Positions 8,293 to 16,745 of a DNA stretch of 64,000 bases are shown here, one piece after another. The stretch's first letter is position 1. Every line of letters begins with the position of its first letter. The DNA is from Roseibium sp. (GTDB lineage: Bacteria; Pseudomonadota; Alphaproteobacteria; Rhizobiales; Stappiaceae). Location of the stretch: positions 124,001 through 188,000 of the forward strand of contig JAEPML010000009.1 of the NCBI GenBank assembly GCA_017643925.1, written 5' to 3'. Made by a program: the position numbers and the translations under genes. The notes under the pieces were generated by a model. That model worked only from the letters and a program-made list of their open reading frames with translations. It did no database searches and was not told the origin of the DNA.

Positions 8293-9033
8293 TTAGGCCT
8301 GAATTTTCCCAAGTGTCGAGATTGCCTGCTGGCGGAGTTCGTCGAGATCCTTCACGACTTTCGAGGTGGCGTCATATGCGCGTGTCACCTCAATCAGGCG
8401 TGTGACTTCGGTAACGCCGTAAACGTTGGAGTTTTCCAGGGCACCCTGCACCATGCGCACTTCCGCGGCAGGGAGGGGGTCATCGCCCTTGAACATTGTT
8501 TCGCCGATCTTCTCCAGGGTGCGAACGTCCTCGAAGTCGACGACCTTGATCTTGCCCCGGATGCCCAGATCGGAAGCGATCGTACCGTCGGCTGCGATTT
8601 CCACGATGCCGTCTTCCACCGAGAAGGTGATCGGTCCGCCTTCGGTCATGACCGGAATTCCTTCCGTCGTGATCAGCTGGCCCTGGGCATCCGTGCGGAA
8701 GGACCCGTTGCGCGTATAGGCCTCTGTTCCGTCCGGCAGCTGAACGGCGAAAAACCCTTCGCTGTTCAGCGCTAGGTCGAATTCGTTGCCGGTGGTGTTG
8801 ATGGAGCCGTGATCGAAATTCGTCCGGGTCGTGAACATGTCCACATAGGAGACGCCCCGGTCCTGCTGTTCGAATGCGCCGGAATCGGCGACCGGCATGA
8901 CATATTCTGTAAAGTGCAGATTCTGCGACTTGAAGCCGGATGTGTTGATATTCGCCATGTTGTTGGCGATCACATCCAGATGATTCCGCAAAATCGACTG
9001 CCTCGACAAGGCAACTAGTTGAGCGTTCTCCAT
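8293..9033 (-). CDS. flgF: Flagellar proximal rod protein FlgF
   Basis: FlgF is a proximal rod subunit. The 246-residue product starts MENAQLVALSRQSILRNHLD, followed by VIANNMANINTSGFKSQ, the conserved rod D0 signature. Its central flagellar basal-body domain contains FDLALNSEGFFAVQLPDG and YTRNGSFRTDAQGQL. The C-terminus carries EVTRLIEVTRAYDATSKVV. It is the first gene of the flgFGAH operon and is preceded by a sigma-54 promoter. The fliL operon diverges about 290 bases away. Confidence 0.96.
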   Translation of the reverse strand: MENAQLVALSRQSILRNHLDVIANNMANINTSGFKSQNLHFTEYVMPVADSGAFEQQDRGVSYVDMFTTRTNFDHGSINTTGNEFDLALNSEGFFAVQLPDGTEAYTRNGSFRTDAQGQLITTEGIPVMTEGGPITFSVEDGIVEIAADGTIASDLGIRGKIKVVDFEDVRTLEKIGETMFKGDDPLPAAEVRMVQGALENSNVYGVTEVTRLIEVTRAYDATSKVVKDLDELRQQAISTLGKIQA

Positions 9034-9104
9034 AGCGAACGTTTCCCTTCATGCTCCCCGAAAAGCCAGCTGATCTCCCCAGATCTGCGGGCTCGTTAAG
9101 GTTA

Positions 9105-9121
9105 ATGCAGGTTGCGTGCCA
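9105..9121 (-). promoter_or_regulatory. Sigma-54 promoter of flgFGAH
   Basis: On the minus strand the site reads TGGCACGCAACCTGCAT: perfect -24, GG-N10-GC spacing, and -12 CTGCA (one mismatch to TTGCA). It lies about 75 bases upstream of the flgF ATG and shares AAAACTGGCACG with the flgI promoter. Confidence 0.78.
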
Positions 9122-9241
9122 GTTTTTAAATCCTTGGGAAATCTGGGTAAAAACCGAACGGTGCGGATGCATGCGGCAAGAGATTCCGGCAGAAGTTAAC
9201 CACTTGGCAATTTTTGCCCGGTGACTCGCGTTAGTGGAACG

Positions 9242-9256
9242 GTAACCATTCGTTAA
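9242..9256 (+). promoter_or_regulatory. CtrA-type box upstream of fliL
   Basis: GTAACCATTCGTTAA matches the CtrA consensus TTAA-N7-TTAA with one mismatch, and is followed by CCATTAAC, the usual TTAACC extension. It lies 65 bases before the fliL ATG. In Caulobacter fliLM is a CtrA-dependent class II operon, and a CckA gene is in this window. Confidence 0.6.
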
Positions 9257-9320
9257 CCATTAACTCTTTAGTAATAAATCAAGCGCGCGCGAGCGTGAGC
9301 TGACTGAAGTGGAGCGCGGA

Positions 9321-9833
9321 ATGGCTGACGAAACTGCCGCCGCTATTGAAGACGGCGAAGAAGGAGCGGAAGGGGCTGCTGGTGGCGGCAAGAAGAAGCT
9401 CATTCTGTTTGGTGCTGTCGGGCTTGTCGTTCTGCTCGCCGCCGGTGGCGCTGCCTATTACTTCCTGATGGGGTCGGATGCACCGCTACCGATGGATGGT
9501 GATCCTGATGCGCCCCGGGAGGCGCAAAAGCCGGTGGTTTTCTATGACCTGCCGGAAATGACTGTGAATTTGGCGACCGAAGGCCGTACGACCTACCTCA
9601 AGGTCCGTATCGCGCTCGAGGTTGAGAACCGCGCGATGATCGAGCAGATACAGCCGTTTCTGCCGCGTATCCTGGATGCGTTCCAGATCTATCTGCGTGA
9701 GTTGCGCCCTGCGGACCTGGAGGGGTCTGCCGGTTTGTTCCGCTTGAAGGAAGAATTGCTCAGGCGGATCAACTTGTCGGTTTACCCGGCAAAGGTGGAA
9801 GGGGTGCTGTTCAAGGAAATCCTTGTTCAGTGA
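9321..9833 (+). CDS. fliL: Flagellar basal body-associated protein FliL
   Basis: FliL is an inner-membrane protein that surrounds the stator and supports motor torque. The 170-residue product has an acidic N-terminus, a lysine-flanked membrane helix (KKKLILFGAVGLVVLLAAGG, about residues 26-50), and a periplasmic domain. That domain contains FYDLPEMTVNLATEGRTTYLKV and IEQIQPFLPRILDAFQIYLREL (only parts quoted). The start is the ATG at 9321 with GCGGA upstream; a GTG at 9309 is in frame but less likely. The fliM gene follows after eight bases. Confidence 0.95.
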   Translation: MADETAAAIEDGEEGAEGAAGGGKKKLILFGAVGLVVLLAAGGAAYYFLMGSDAPLPMDGDPDAPREAQKPVVFYDLPEMTVNLATEGRTTYLKVRIALEVENRAMIEQIQPFLPRILDAFQIYLRELRPADLEGSAGLFRLKEELLRRINLSVYPAKVEGVLFKEILVQ

Positions 9834-9841
9834 CGATTTGA

Positions 9842-11080
9842 ATGGCGAATGTCGACGACGAAGACGACCTGTCTGAAGAAGATATGGCTGATGCCTGGGG
9901 TGCTGCGTTGGCAGAGCAGGGGGCTGGCGACGAGGACGATGATGATCTCGCCGCAGCCTGGGGCGCCGCTCTAGAAGAGCAGGGCGCCGGCAGCTCTGAC
10001 GACATGGCGGCCCAGTGGGCTGCCATGATCGATGACAGCGAACCGGATCTGGAAAATGCCACGCGCGGCGCCGACCGTGTTCTCAATCAGGAGGAAATCG
10101 ATAACCTCCTGGGCTTCAATATCGAGGACACGATTGCCGGTGACCAGAGCGGGATTCGTGCGCTCATCAACTCGGCGATGGTCTCCTATGAGCGTCTGCC
10201 GATGCTCGAGATCGTGTTCGACAGGTTGGTGCGCCTGACCACGACGTCTTTGCGCAACTTCACGTCTGACAACGTTGAAGTATCCTTGGATTCAATCAGT
10301 TCTGTCAGGTTCGGTGACTACCTGAATTCCATTCCGCTGCCGGCAATCCTGGGCGTGTTCAAGGCCGAGGAATGGGACGGTTTTGGACTGATCACCGTCG
10401 AATCGAGCCTGATCTATTCCATCATTGACGTGCTCTTGGGCGGAGGGCGTGGAACCTCTGCGGTGCGCGTCGAGGGACGTCCCTACACGACGATCGAAAC
10501 CGGCCTGGTTCAGCAGATGGTGTCCCTGATCCTTCAGGATGCCGAGCAGGCATTCGCACCGCTTTCGCCGGTGCATTTCAATCTCGAACGTCTTGAGACA
10601 AACCCGCGGTTTGCCGCGATTTCGCGACCGGCCAACGCTGCCATTCTCGTCGAGCTGCGCATCGACATGGAAGACCGTGGCGGCTCGGTCGAGATCATGA
10701 TGCCCTACGCGACGCTGGAGCCGATTCGCGAATTGCTTCTCCAGATGTTCATGGGCGAGAAATTCGGCCGTGATCCGATCTGGGAAGGGCACTTGGCAAG
10801 CGAGATTCACGCTGCCGAGATCGAAGTCGATGCCGTGCTTTACGAGACTTATCTGCCACTGAGCCGGGTTCTCAGCCTGGATGTCGGGCAGACGCTGATA
10901 TTTGATGTGGATCCAGCCGATCCGGTGACCATCAAGTGCGGGAATATTCCGTTGACGGAGGGTACTCTTGGCAAGGCGGAAGATTCCATTGCAATCCAGG
11001 TCGCAAAGAATTTGCGCAAGCCGAAAATGACGCTGGCAGCCTTCGAGCGCGCCATGCAGAACGAAATGGAGCAACCATGA
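9842..11080 (+). CDS. fliM: Flagellar motor switch protein FliM with triplicated acidic N-terminus
   Basis: FliM is the central C-ring switch component; it binds CheY-P through its N-terminal motif and FliG/FliN through its middle and C-terminal domains. The 412-residue product is longer than the about 330 of enteric FliM. An acidic extension of about 80 residues holds three copies of an AxAWGAALxEQGAG-like unit (around residues 17-28, 36-50, 54-63). The CheY-binding signature follows (VLNQEEIDNLLGF), then the CheC-like middle domain (ISSVRFGDYLNSIP, LLGGGRGT) and the SpoA-like C-terminal domain (LSRVLSLDVGQTLIFDVD). The stop overlaps the next ATG (ATGA). Confidence 0.96.
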   Translation: MANVDDEDDLSEEDMADAWGAALAEQGAGDEDDDDLAAAWGAALEEQGAGSSDDMAAQWAAMIDDSEPDLENATRGADRVLNQEEIDNLLGFNIEDTIAGDQSGIRALINSAMVSYERLPMLEIVFDRLVRLTTTSLRNFTSDNVEVSLDSISSVRFGDYLNSIPLPAILGVFKAEEWDGFGLITVESSLIYSIIDVLLGGGRGTSAVRVEGRPYTTIETGLVQQMVSLILQDAEQAFAPLSPVHFNLERLETNPRFAAISRPANAAILVELRIDMEDRGGSVEIMMPYATLEPIRELLLQMFMGEKFGRDPIWEGHLASEIHAAEIEVDAVLYETYLPLSRVLSLDVGQTLIFDVDPADPVTIKCGNIPLTEGTLGKAEDSIAIQVAKNLRKPKMTLAAFERAMQNEMEQP

Positions 11081-11655
11081 GTACATTGCCACTCGGGATG
11101 ATCATTGAAGGTCTGGTCGCGGTTCTTCTGGTGATCACCATTGGCTATTGCTGGACACTCAACCGTCGCCTGCAGCGTTTGCGGGCGGACGAAGAAGTGC
11201 TGCGGGCCACCATTTCGGAGCTCATGACAGCAACCGAAATCGCTGAACGCGCCATTCTCGGACTGAAGACGACGGCAGCCGAAGCTGACAAGACGCTTGG
11301 CAGCCGGCTCGGCCAGGCAGAGACAATGTCAACGACGCTGGCCGGACAGATTGGCGAAGGTGAAAAGATCTTCGCAAGAATCACACAGATCGCCGAAGCA
11401 GCCCGCTCTGCTACTGCACATAGAGAACCGGCACTGGCCGCCGATCCTTATGCCGTGCATGCGCCTGCGCAGCCAGAGATGCCGGTTCACCATGGTCACG
11501 CGGCTGCCTATAGCCCGGAAGACACTTACGCAGCCCCCTCGGCAGGGGAGGCGGCCCGGCCGCGCGCCAGCAGAGCCTCGGACATTCGCAGCGCCGCGGC
11601 GGAAGCAACGGCACGTCTTGAGGAATTCCGCAGACGGAAGGGCGCTGCAGCATGA
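11077..11655 (+). CDS. DUF6468 flagellar-operon membrane protein
   Basis: This 192-residue protein belongs to a family of unknown function found between fliM and motE in alphaproteobacteria. One N-terminal membrane helix (IIEGLVAVLLVITIGYCWTL, residues about 9-28) is followed by a cytoplasmic-type helical region: LRADEEVLRATISELMTATEI then LGSRLGQAETMSTTLAGQI. A low-complexity His/Pro/Ala stretch and a C-terminal helix (EATARLEEFRRRKG) complete it. It overlaps fliM by four bases and motE by four bases, so it is translated with the motor genes. A motor-assembly role is inferred from context only. Confidence 0.8.
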   Translation: MSTLPLGMIIEGLVAVLLVITIGYCWTLNRRLQRLRADEEVLRATISELMTATEIAERAILGLKTTAAEADKTLGSRLGQAETMSTTLAGQIGEGEKIFARITQIAEAARSATAHREPALAADPYAVHAPAQPEMPVHHGHAAAYSPEDTYAAPSAGEAARPRASRASDIRSAAAEATARLEEFRRRKGAAA

Positions 11656-12365
11656 ATCTGAGGTTGTTGCCTTTGCTGGGAATCTCCGCAAGTGCGCTTC
11701 TTGCATTGAAGCTGCTTGGCCTGACGCTTGGCACGGATAGCAACAACCTTCCTATCAATGGTGCATTCGCCCAGGAGAGCGAAACAGGCGAGGCGCCACA
11801 GGCGTCCGCCGATATTCCGCCTCCACCCCCTCCGCCTGCCGGCGACCTGCCGGATCAGCCCGTGTTGCCCGACAGTCTGGAGATCGGTGGTTCTGCTGCC
11901 GAAAGAGCCGTTCTTGAGAGCCTCGGCAAACGACGCGAGTCGCTCCAGGAACAGGAAGGCCAGCTCGACCTCCGGGAAAAACTGTTGCAGGCAACCGAAG
12001 AGCGGATCCAGAAACGCGTTGAAGAACTCAAGAAGCTGGAAGAGCGCATCGAGACGGCCGTCAATGAGAAAAAGTCTCAGGAAAAGAGCGAAATTGCCGG
12101 GCTCGTGACCATGTACGAGAGCATGAAGCCGAAGGATGCGGCACGCATTTTCGACCGGCTGAGCCTTCCGATCCTGATGAAGGTTGTGCGGGAGATGAAG
12201 CCCCGGAAAATGGCTGCTGTTCTGGCCAGAATGTCTCCGGATGCTGCCGAGAGGCTCACCGTGGCCATCGCGAGTGATTCCACGGAGCCGGTGCAAACCA
12301 CGCAGAGCATCGTCTCGGCACCGGTGCCGGGGCCGGATATCTTGCCAAAAATACCATCAAACTGA
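11652..12365 (+). CDS. motE: MotE-like flagellar protein (MgtE N-terminal-like domain)
   Basis: MotE in Sinorhizobium is a periplasmic chaperone that stabilises the motility protein MotC. The 237-residue product has a signal/anchor segment (LLPLLGISASALLALKLLGL), a polyproline stretch (IPPPPPPPAG), and a coiled coil rich in Glu/Lys/Arg (about residues 85-145). The C-terminal MgtE-N-like repeat contains LVTMYESMKPKDAARIFDRL and MKPRKMAAVLARMSPDAAERL. The start ATG overlaps the upstream stop. The symbol rests on domain and context; the symbol is less certain than the family. Confidence 0.8.
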   Translation: MNLRLLPLLGISASALLALKLLGLTLGTDSNNLPINGAFAQESETGEAPQASADIPPPPPPPAGDLPDQPVLPDSLEIGGSAAERAVLESLGKRRESLQEQEGQLDLREKLLQATEERIQKRVEELKKLEERIETAVNEKKSQEKSEIAGLVTMYESMKPKDAARIFDRLSLPILMKVVREMKPRKMAAVLARMSPDAAERLTVAIASDSTEPVQTTQSIVSAPVPGPDILPKIPSN

Positions 12366-12458
12366 CCAAAAAAAACGGATTTAGGGCATTCGCGTAAGGG
12401 CACGTTAAGAACACCTACCTAACAATGGCGTGTTGGCGCGATCCGAGGACGAAGCAAG

Positions 12459-15400
12459 TTGCAGGGACCACTCCTGACCAGATGGAAAAACAGCAGATCT
12501 GCCTTGAAGGGCGGATGGGATCTGCTTGTCCGACTGGCTGCCGGGATATCAATGGTTCTGCTGCTGGTCTTCGCGGCTGTCGCTCCCTCGCAAGCGGAAA
12601 CGATGGAACCCGTCGGGCTCGACGTCTTTCCGGAAGAGGGATACGGGCGCATCGTTCTGACCTTCAAGGATCGGACCCTGCTGCCGATCTATGACGCGGT
12701 CATCACCGGTGGCGTCTTGCGGATTTCCTTTGAAGAGCCGATCGACATCAAGGTCGATGATGTTCCGCTGGATCTCGGCGAGTACGTTACCATTGCACGC
12801 CGCGACCCGGATGGCAGCGCCATCCGCTTTGCTCTCAAGAACCAGTTTCAGATCAACACGCTCGAGGCGGGCGAAAAACTGTTTGTCGACATCCTGCCCA
12901 TGGATTGGCAGGGCTTGCCGCCAGGGTTGCCCGACGATGTGGTTCGCGAACTTGCCAAGCGCGCGGAAGCGGCCATGCGCAAGGTGCGCGCACTCGAGCA
13001 GGCGCGGCTGAAAGCTCAGGAAGGACCTGAGGTCAGTCTTCATGTTGGAGAGCACCCGACCTTCACACGTCTCGTATTCGACTGGTCGATCAAGTTCGAT
13101 ACGGCGTTCGTACGCGAAAACGACATTATCAAGCTCACGTTCAACCATCCTGCGCAGCTGGACATCGCGCATCTGAGGGCTCATTTGCCTCAAGGGGTGA
13201 TTGACGCGACGTCCTTCCTCGACAAGGGCAAGCTCAAATTCCTGATGCGCGTGGAACCGTCCGTCGATATTCGGGCGTTTCGTGAGGAACAGACCTACGT
13301 CATTGACGTGACGCCGGAGAACATGGAAGTCAATGATCCGGCAAATGCGCTGATCAACAAGGAACTGTCGGTTGCCGACAATGAGAACCGCAAGGACATG
13401 ATCACGGCGCCGGGTCTTCGCGACACGCGTGAGGTCAAGAATCCCAGAGGGCTGCCTCGGACTGCGAGCTCGCCCACCAGGGGCGGGGTGTTGAAAGAAT
13501 CACGCGCCGACGAGTCACCCGGTTACACAGCGGTGCCGATCGAGCCTGTCAAACGCGATGACCGGGCGGATGCCGAGGCGCTGGCCCCGGAGCGGACTGT
13601 AGCGACAGTTCAACCGCATCCGGAAGCACTCACCCAGCTCGCAATGGTGCCGCGCCTGAAACCTGATGTCCTGGCCCAGGCACCGCCTGGGGCAGTGCAA
13701 GATGCTGAAACGACATCAATTGGCAGAAGTGACGAGACGACCGCCCCGGCGGTCGAAACGCTGCCTGCCCCCGAGCTGATCCTGGCCGGTTTGCAGGGAC
13801 CAGCAGGCGCTTCAGTTGACGAAGATGCGGATGAAACGCTCACAACAGCAACCATTCCCACTCTACAGCAGCCTGGTGACGACGACGAACCCGAAAGTGA
13901 TCGCACCGAAACGGCACAAGCCGGCGCGGTTTCTCCGGAAGTGAAAAACTCGGGGGAGGAGGTCGTCCGGCAAGCGCCGATGCTTGATCTGTCCAAACAG
14001 AAAGTCGGGAATACCGAAGACCAGCCGGCCCCGGACAACAACGGTATTCCGACGCTAAAGCCCGTGCAGACCGAGGCGGTCGAAAGCCCGCCAAGTGTCG
14101 CCAACCAGGGGGCTCCGGTTCAGATACAGGACGTGAACTCGCTTGGAGGCAGTGATGTGCCGGGCGGGATAATACTGCCGAACAGGTCCGGTGATGTTCC
14201 CGAGGTCTGGCGCGCGAGCGGAGGCCGTGACCTCAACCAGATGCCGCCGTCTCCGGAAAAGCCGCCTGAGAACTTCGCCAAGGATGTTCGCAATTTTGTT
14301 TCGGCCGAGGCGCGCCGGATCGGCAACACCGTGCGCGTTGTGTTTCCGTTCTCGGAGCCGGTCTCCAGTGCCGTCTTTCGTCGCAATGACAGCATCTGGC
14401 TGGTCTTTGACACTGATGCGACCATCGATACGCGTGGCATGGTATCGGCTCTTGCCGAGACCGCAGATACCATCGAAGTGCAACAATTCGACGATTACCA
14501 GATCCTGCGGATCGATATGAACGATCCTGTTCTGGCTACTGTAGGCGCGGACGGGAATGCCTGGTCACTGGTGATCGGCGACATGATCCTCGAACCCTCG
14601 CGCCCCCTCAAGCTCGACCGCAACGTGCGCGGTGACGGCGGTTCCGTGCTCCGGGTGCTCTATCGGGAGCCGCAGAAGATCCGAAAGGTGACAGACCCGT
14701 TTGTTGGCGACACCATCTCGCTGGTCACCGGTTTCGGTCCTCCACGGGGCCTGCTCAAGGCGCAGAGATTTGTCGATCTCGAAGCGCTTAGTTCGGCCCA
14801 GGGCATCGCGATTGCGTCGAAATCCGACGGCGTGAACATGAAGCTTCTCGGTGACGACGTCATCATCGAAAAGGAAGGTGGACTGGCGCTTTCCAACCGC
14901 TACCTGCGCGGTGGAACGGGCACGCTGAGTTCGCTTAGCGGACCGGAAGAGGCCAGCTATATCGAATTCGTTTCCCTGAGTACCGAAGGGCCTGGGGCCT
15001 ATCGGTCACGTCTCCTGGAACTTCAGGACCAGCTGTCGCGCTCGCCTGAAGGCAAACGCAAGAAGCCGCTCATTGCGCTCGCCCGCTTTTATCTCGCCCA
15101 TCAGTTTGCCCAGGAAGCACTCGGCCTGATGAAACTGGCCCTGGAAGAGGAGCCCGCGCTGGCTGAGAACAGCTCGTTCAATCTGATGATGGGAGCGGCT
15201 CAGGCGATGGCAGGCCGCCCGCAGGAGGCCTATTCGCATCTCAACAGGCCGGATCTGAAAAACAATCCGGATGCTGCGGTCTGGCAGACGATCGTTGACG
15301 TCAAGCTTGGCAACTGGACTTCCGCACGCATAGCCATGCCACGTGGGCGGGCCGTGATCGGCAACTATCCGCCGGCCATCCAGACCGAATTCAAGCTTGC

Positions 15401-16700
15401 AGCCTCGCAGTCGGTGGTCGAAGTCAATGATTTCGGAATTGCCAACGGAATTCTGGCGGAAATCGAGCCGAGTGAAGTCACCCCGGCCCAGGCCGCGCGA
15501 TACGACATCCTGAGGGGACGGGTTGCCGATGCTTCGGGTCGTTCACAGGAAGCCCTGACCGTGTTCGACCTCGTGACGCGTTCCGAAGACCGTCCACGTG
15601 CGGCGGAAGCGGAATACCGGGCGCTGCGCATTCGCTACCGGGATGGCGAGGCAGGGGTTGATGAAACCATCGACCGTCTGGCTGGTCTTGCGACCTCTTG
15701 GCGCGGTGACGAGATTGAACTCAAGACGTTGCGGTTTCTCGCCCAGCTACATGCCGAACGCGGTCAATATCGCGAAGCATTCGAAGCGATGAGATCCGCG
15801 GTTCAGGCCGAACCGGACGCCGACACGACGCGTGTTCTCCAGGAAGAGATGAATGGCCTCTTCAATGCCCTGTTCCTGGAAGGCAAGGCGGACGAGATGA
15901 AGCCGGTCAAGGCACTGGCTCTTTATTACGATTTCCGCGAATTGACCCCGATCGGGCGGCAAGGCGACGAGATGGTCCGTCTGCTTGCCAAGAAGCTGGT
16001 CGAGGTGGATCTGCTTGACCAGGCAACCGAACTCCTGCGCCACCAGGTCGACAACCGGCTGAAAGGCGCCGCACGTGCGCAGATCGCGGCCGATCTGGCG
16101 GCCATCTACCTGATGGATCGGAACGCTGACGAGGCGCTGCGGGTCCTGAACCGGACGCGACAAGCCAGTTTGCCTTCGACGCTGGAGCGCCAGCGGAACG
16201 TGGTGGAAGCCCGGGCGCTGACCGAAAGCGGCCGGCCTGATCTCGCGCTGGAACTGGTGCGCAACATGCGCGGATCGGATGTCGACCGTCTCCGGGCCGA
16301 TACGTTCTGGGCCGCGGAAAGCTGGCGGGATGCGGGCGAACAGCTGGAGGCCATGCACGGGTCTCGCTGGTCTGACAATATTCCGCTTGATGAGCTCGAG
16401 CGCAGGGACATCCTGAGGGCAGGGATCGCCTATTCTCTGGCCGGAGACCAGCTGAGCCTGGAGCGTCTGCAGACCAAGTACATGGCCAAGATGGCAGACA
16501 GTCCGGAGTCCCTGGCATTTGAAATCGTCACGCGGCCCGTTGAAGTGCAGGGTGTTGAATTCCTGGAAGTTGCCAACCAGATGGCGAGCGTCGACTCGCT
16601 TGAGACATTCCTGAAGGAATATCGCCGTCAGTACATGTCTCCTGACCGAAGCCCGGATCAGGCGTCGGCAGGTCCGGTTACGGACGGCCCGGCAGGGTAA
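12459..16700 (+). CDS. Very large periplasmic TPR protein of the flagellar operon
   Basis: This 1413-residue exported protein is not a named family I can assign. A basic N-terminus and hydrophobic segment (GISMVLLLVFAAVAPSQA, residues about 29-46) act as a signal. A beta-rich AMIN-like domain follows (YGRIVLTFKDRTLLPIYDAV to about residue 180) with a related block around 600-710 (RIGNTVRVVFPFSEPVSSAV, SIWLVFDTDA). Between them lie about 300 Pro/Glu/Thr-rich disordered residues. Residues about 830-1390 are TPR-like helical repeats (ARFYLAHQFAQEALGLMKLA, EALRVLNRTRQ). The TTG at 12459 has GAGGAC eight bases upstream; an ATG at 12552 would cut the signal. Position after motE suggests a motor or envelope scaffold. 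Confidence 0.82.
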   Translation: MQGPLLTRWKNSRSALKGGWDLLVRLAAGISMVLLLVFAAVAPSQAETMEPVGLDVFPEEGYGRIVLTFKDRTLLPIYDAVITGGVLRISFEEPIDIKVDDVPLDLGEYVTIARRDPDGSAIRFALKNQFQINTLEAGEKLFVDILPMDWQGLPPGLPDDVVRELAKRAEAAMRKVRALEQARLKAQEGPEVSLHVGEHPTFTRLVFDWSIKFDTAFVRENDIIKLTFNHPAQLDIAHLRAHLPQGVIDATSFLDKGKLKFLMRVEPSVDIRAFREEQTYVIDVTPENMEVNDPANALINKELSVADNENRKDMITAPGLRDTREVKNPRGLPRTASSPTRGGVLKESRADESPGYTAVPIEPVKRDDRADAEALAPERTVATVQPHPEALTQLAMVPRLKPDVLAQAPPGAVQDAETTSIGRSDETTAPAVETLPAPELILAGLQGPAGASVDEDADETLTTATIPTLQQPGDDDEPESDRTETAQAGAVSPEVKNSGEEVVRQAPMLDLSKQKVGNTEDQPAPDNNGIPTLKPVQTEAVESPPSVANQGAPVQIQDVNSLGGSDVPGGIILPNRSGDVPEVWRASGGRDLNQMPPSPEKPPENFAKDVRNFVSAEARRIGNTVRVVFPFSEPVSSAVFRRNDSIWLVFDTDATIDTRGMVSALAETADTIEVQQFDDYQILRIDMNDPVLATVGADGNAWSLVIGDMILEPSRPLKLDRNVRGDGGSVLRVLYREPQKIRKVTDPFVGDTISLVTGFGPPRGLLKAQRFVDLEALSSAQGIAIASKSDGVNMKLLGDDVIIEKEGGLALSNRYLRGGTGTLSSLSGPEEASYIEFVSLSTEGPGAYRSRLLELQDQLSRSPEGKRKKPLIALARFYLAHQFAQEALGLMKLALEEEPALAENSSFNLMMGAAQAMAGRPQEAYSHLNRPDLKNNPDAAVWQTIVDVKLGNWTSARIAMPRGRAVIGNYPPAIQTEFKLAASQSVVEVNDFGIANGILAEIEPSEVTPAQAARYDILRGRVADASGRSQEALTVFDLVTRSEDRPRAAEAEYRALRIRYRDGEAGVDETIDRLAGLATSWRGDEIELKTLRFLAQLHAERGQYREAFEAMRSAVQAEPDADTTRVLQEEMNGLFNALFLEGKADEMKPVKALALYYDFRELTPIGRQGDEMVRLLAKKLVEVDLLDQATELLRHQVDNRLKGAARAQIAADLAAIYLMDRNADEALRVLNRTRQASLPSTLERQRNVVEARALTESGRPDLALELVRNMRGSDVDRLRADTFWAAESWRDAGEQLEAMHGSRWSDNIPLDELERRDILRAGIAYSLAGDQLSLERLQTKYMAKMADSPESLAFEIVTRPVEVQGVEFLEVANQMASVDSLETFLKEYRRQYMSPDRSPDQASAGPVTDGPAG

Positions 16701-16745
16701 GATCCAGCCTGTCCAGAGGGCTTCCGGGTCTCGGAATTTCGGTAT

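Noticed and set aside
7759..8775. 338-codon plus-strand frame
   Set aside because: Antisense to flgG and flgF; shadow of conserved rod genes.
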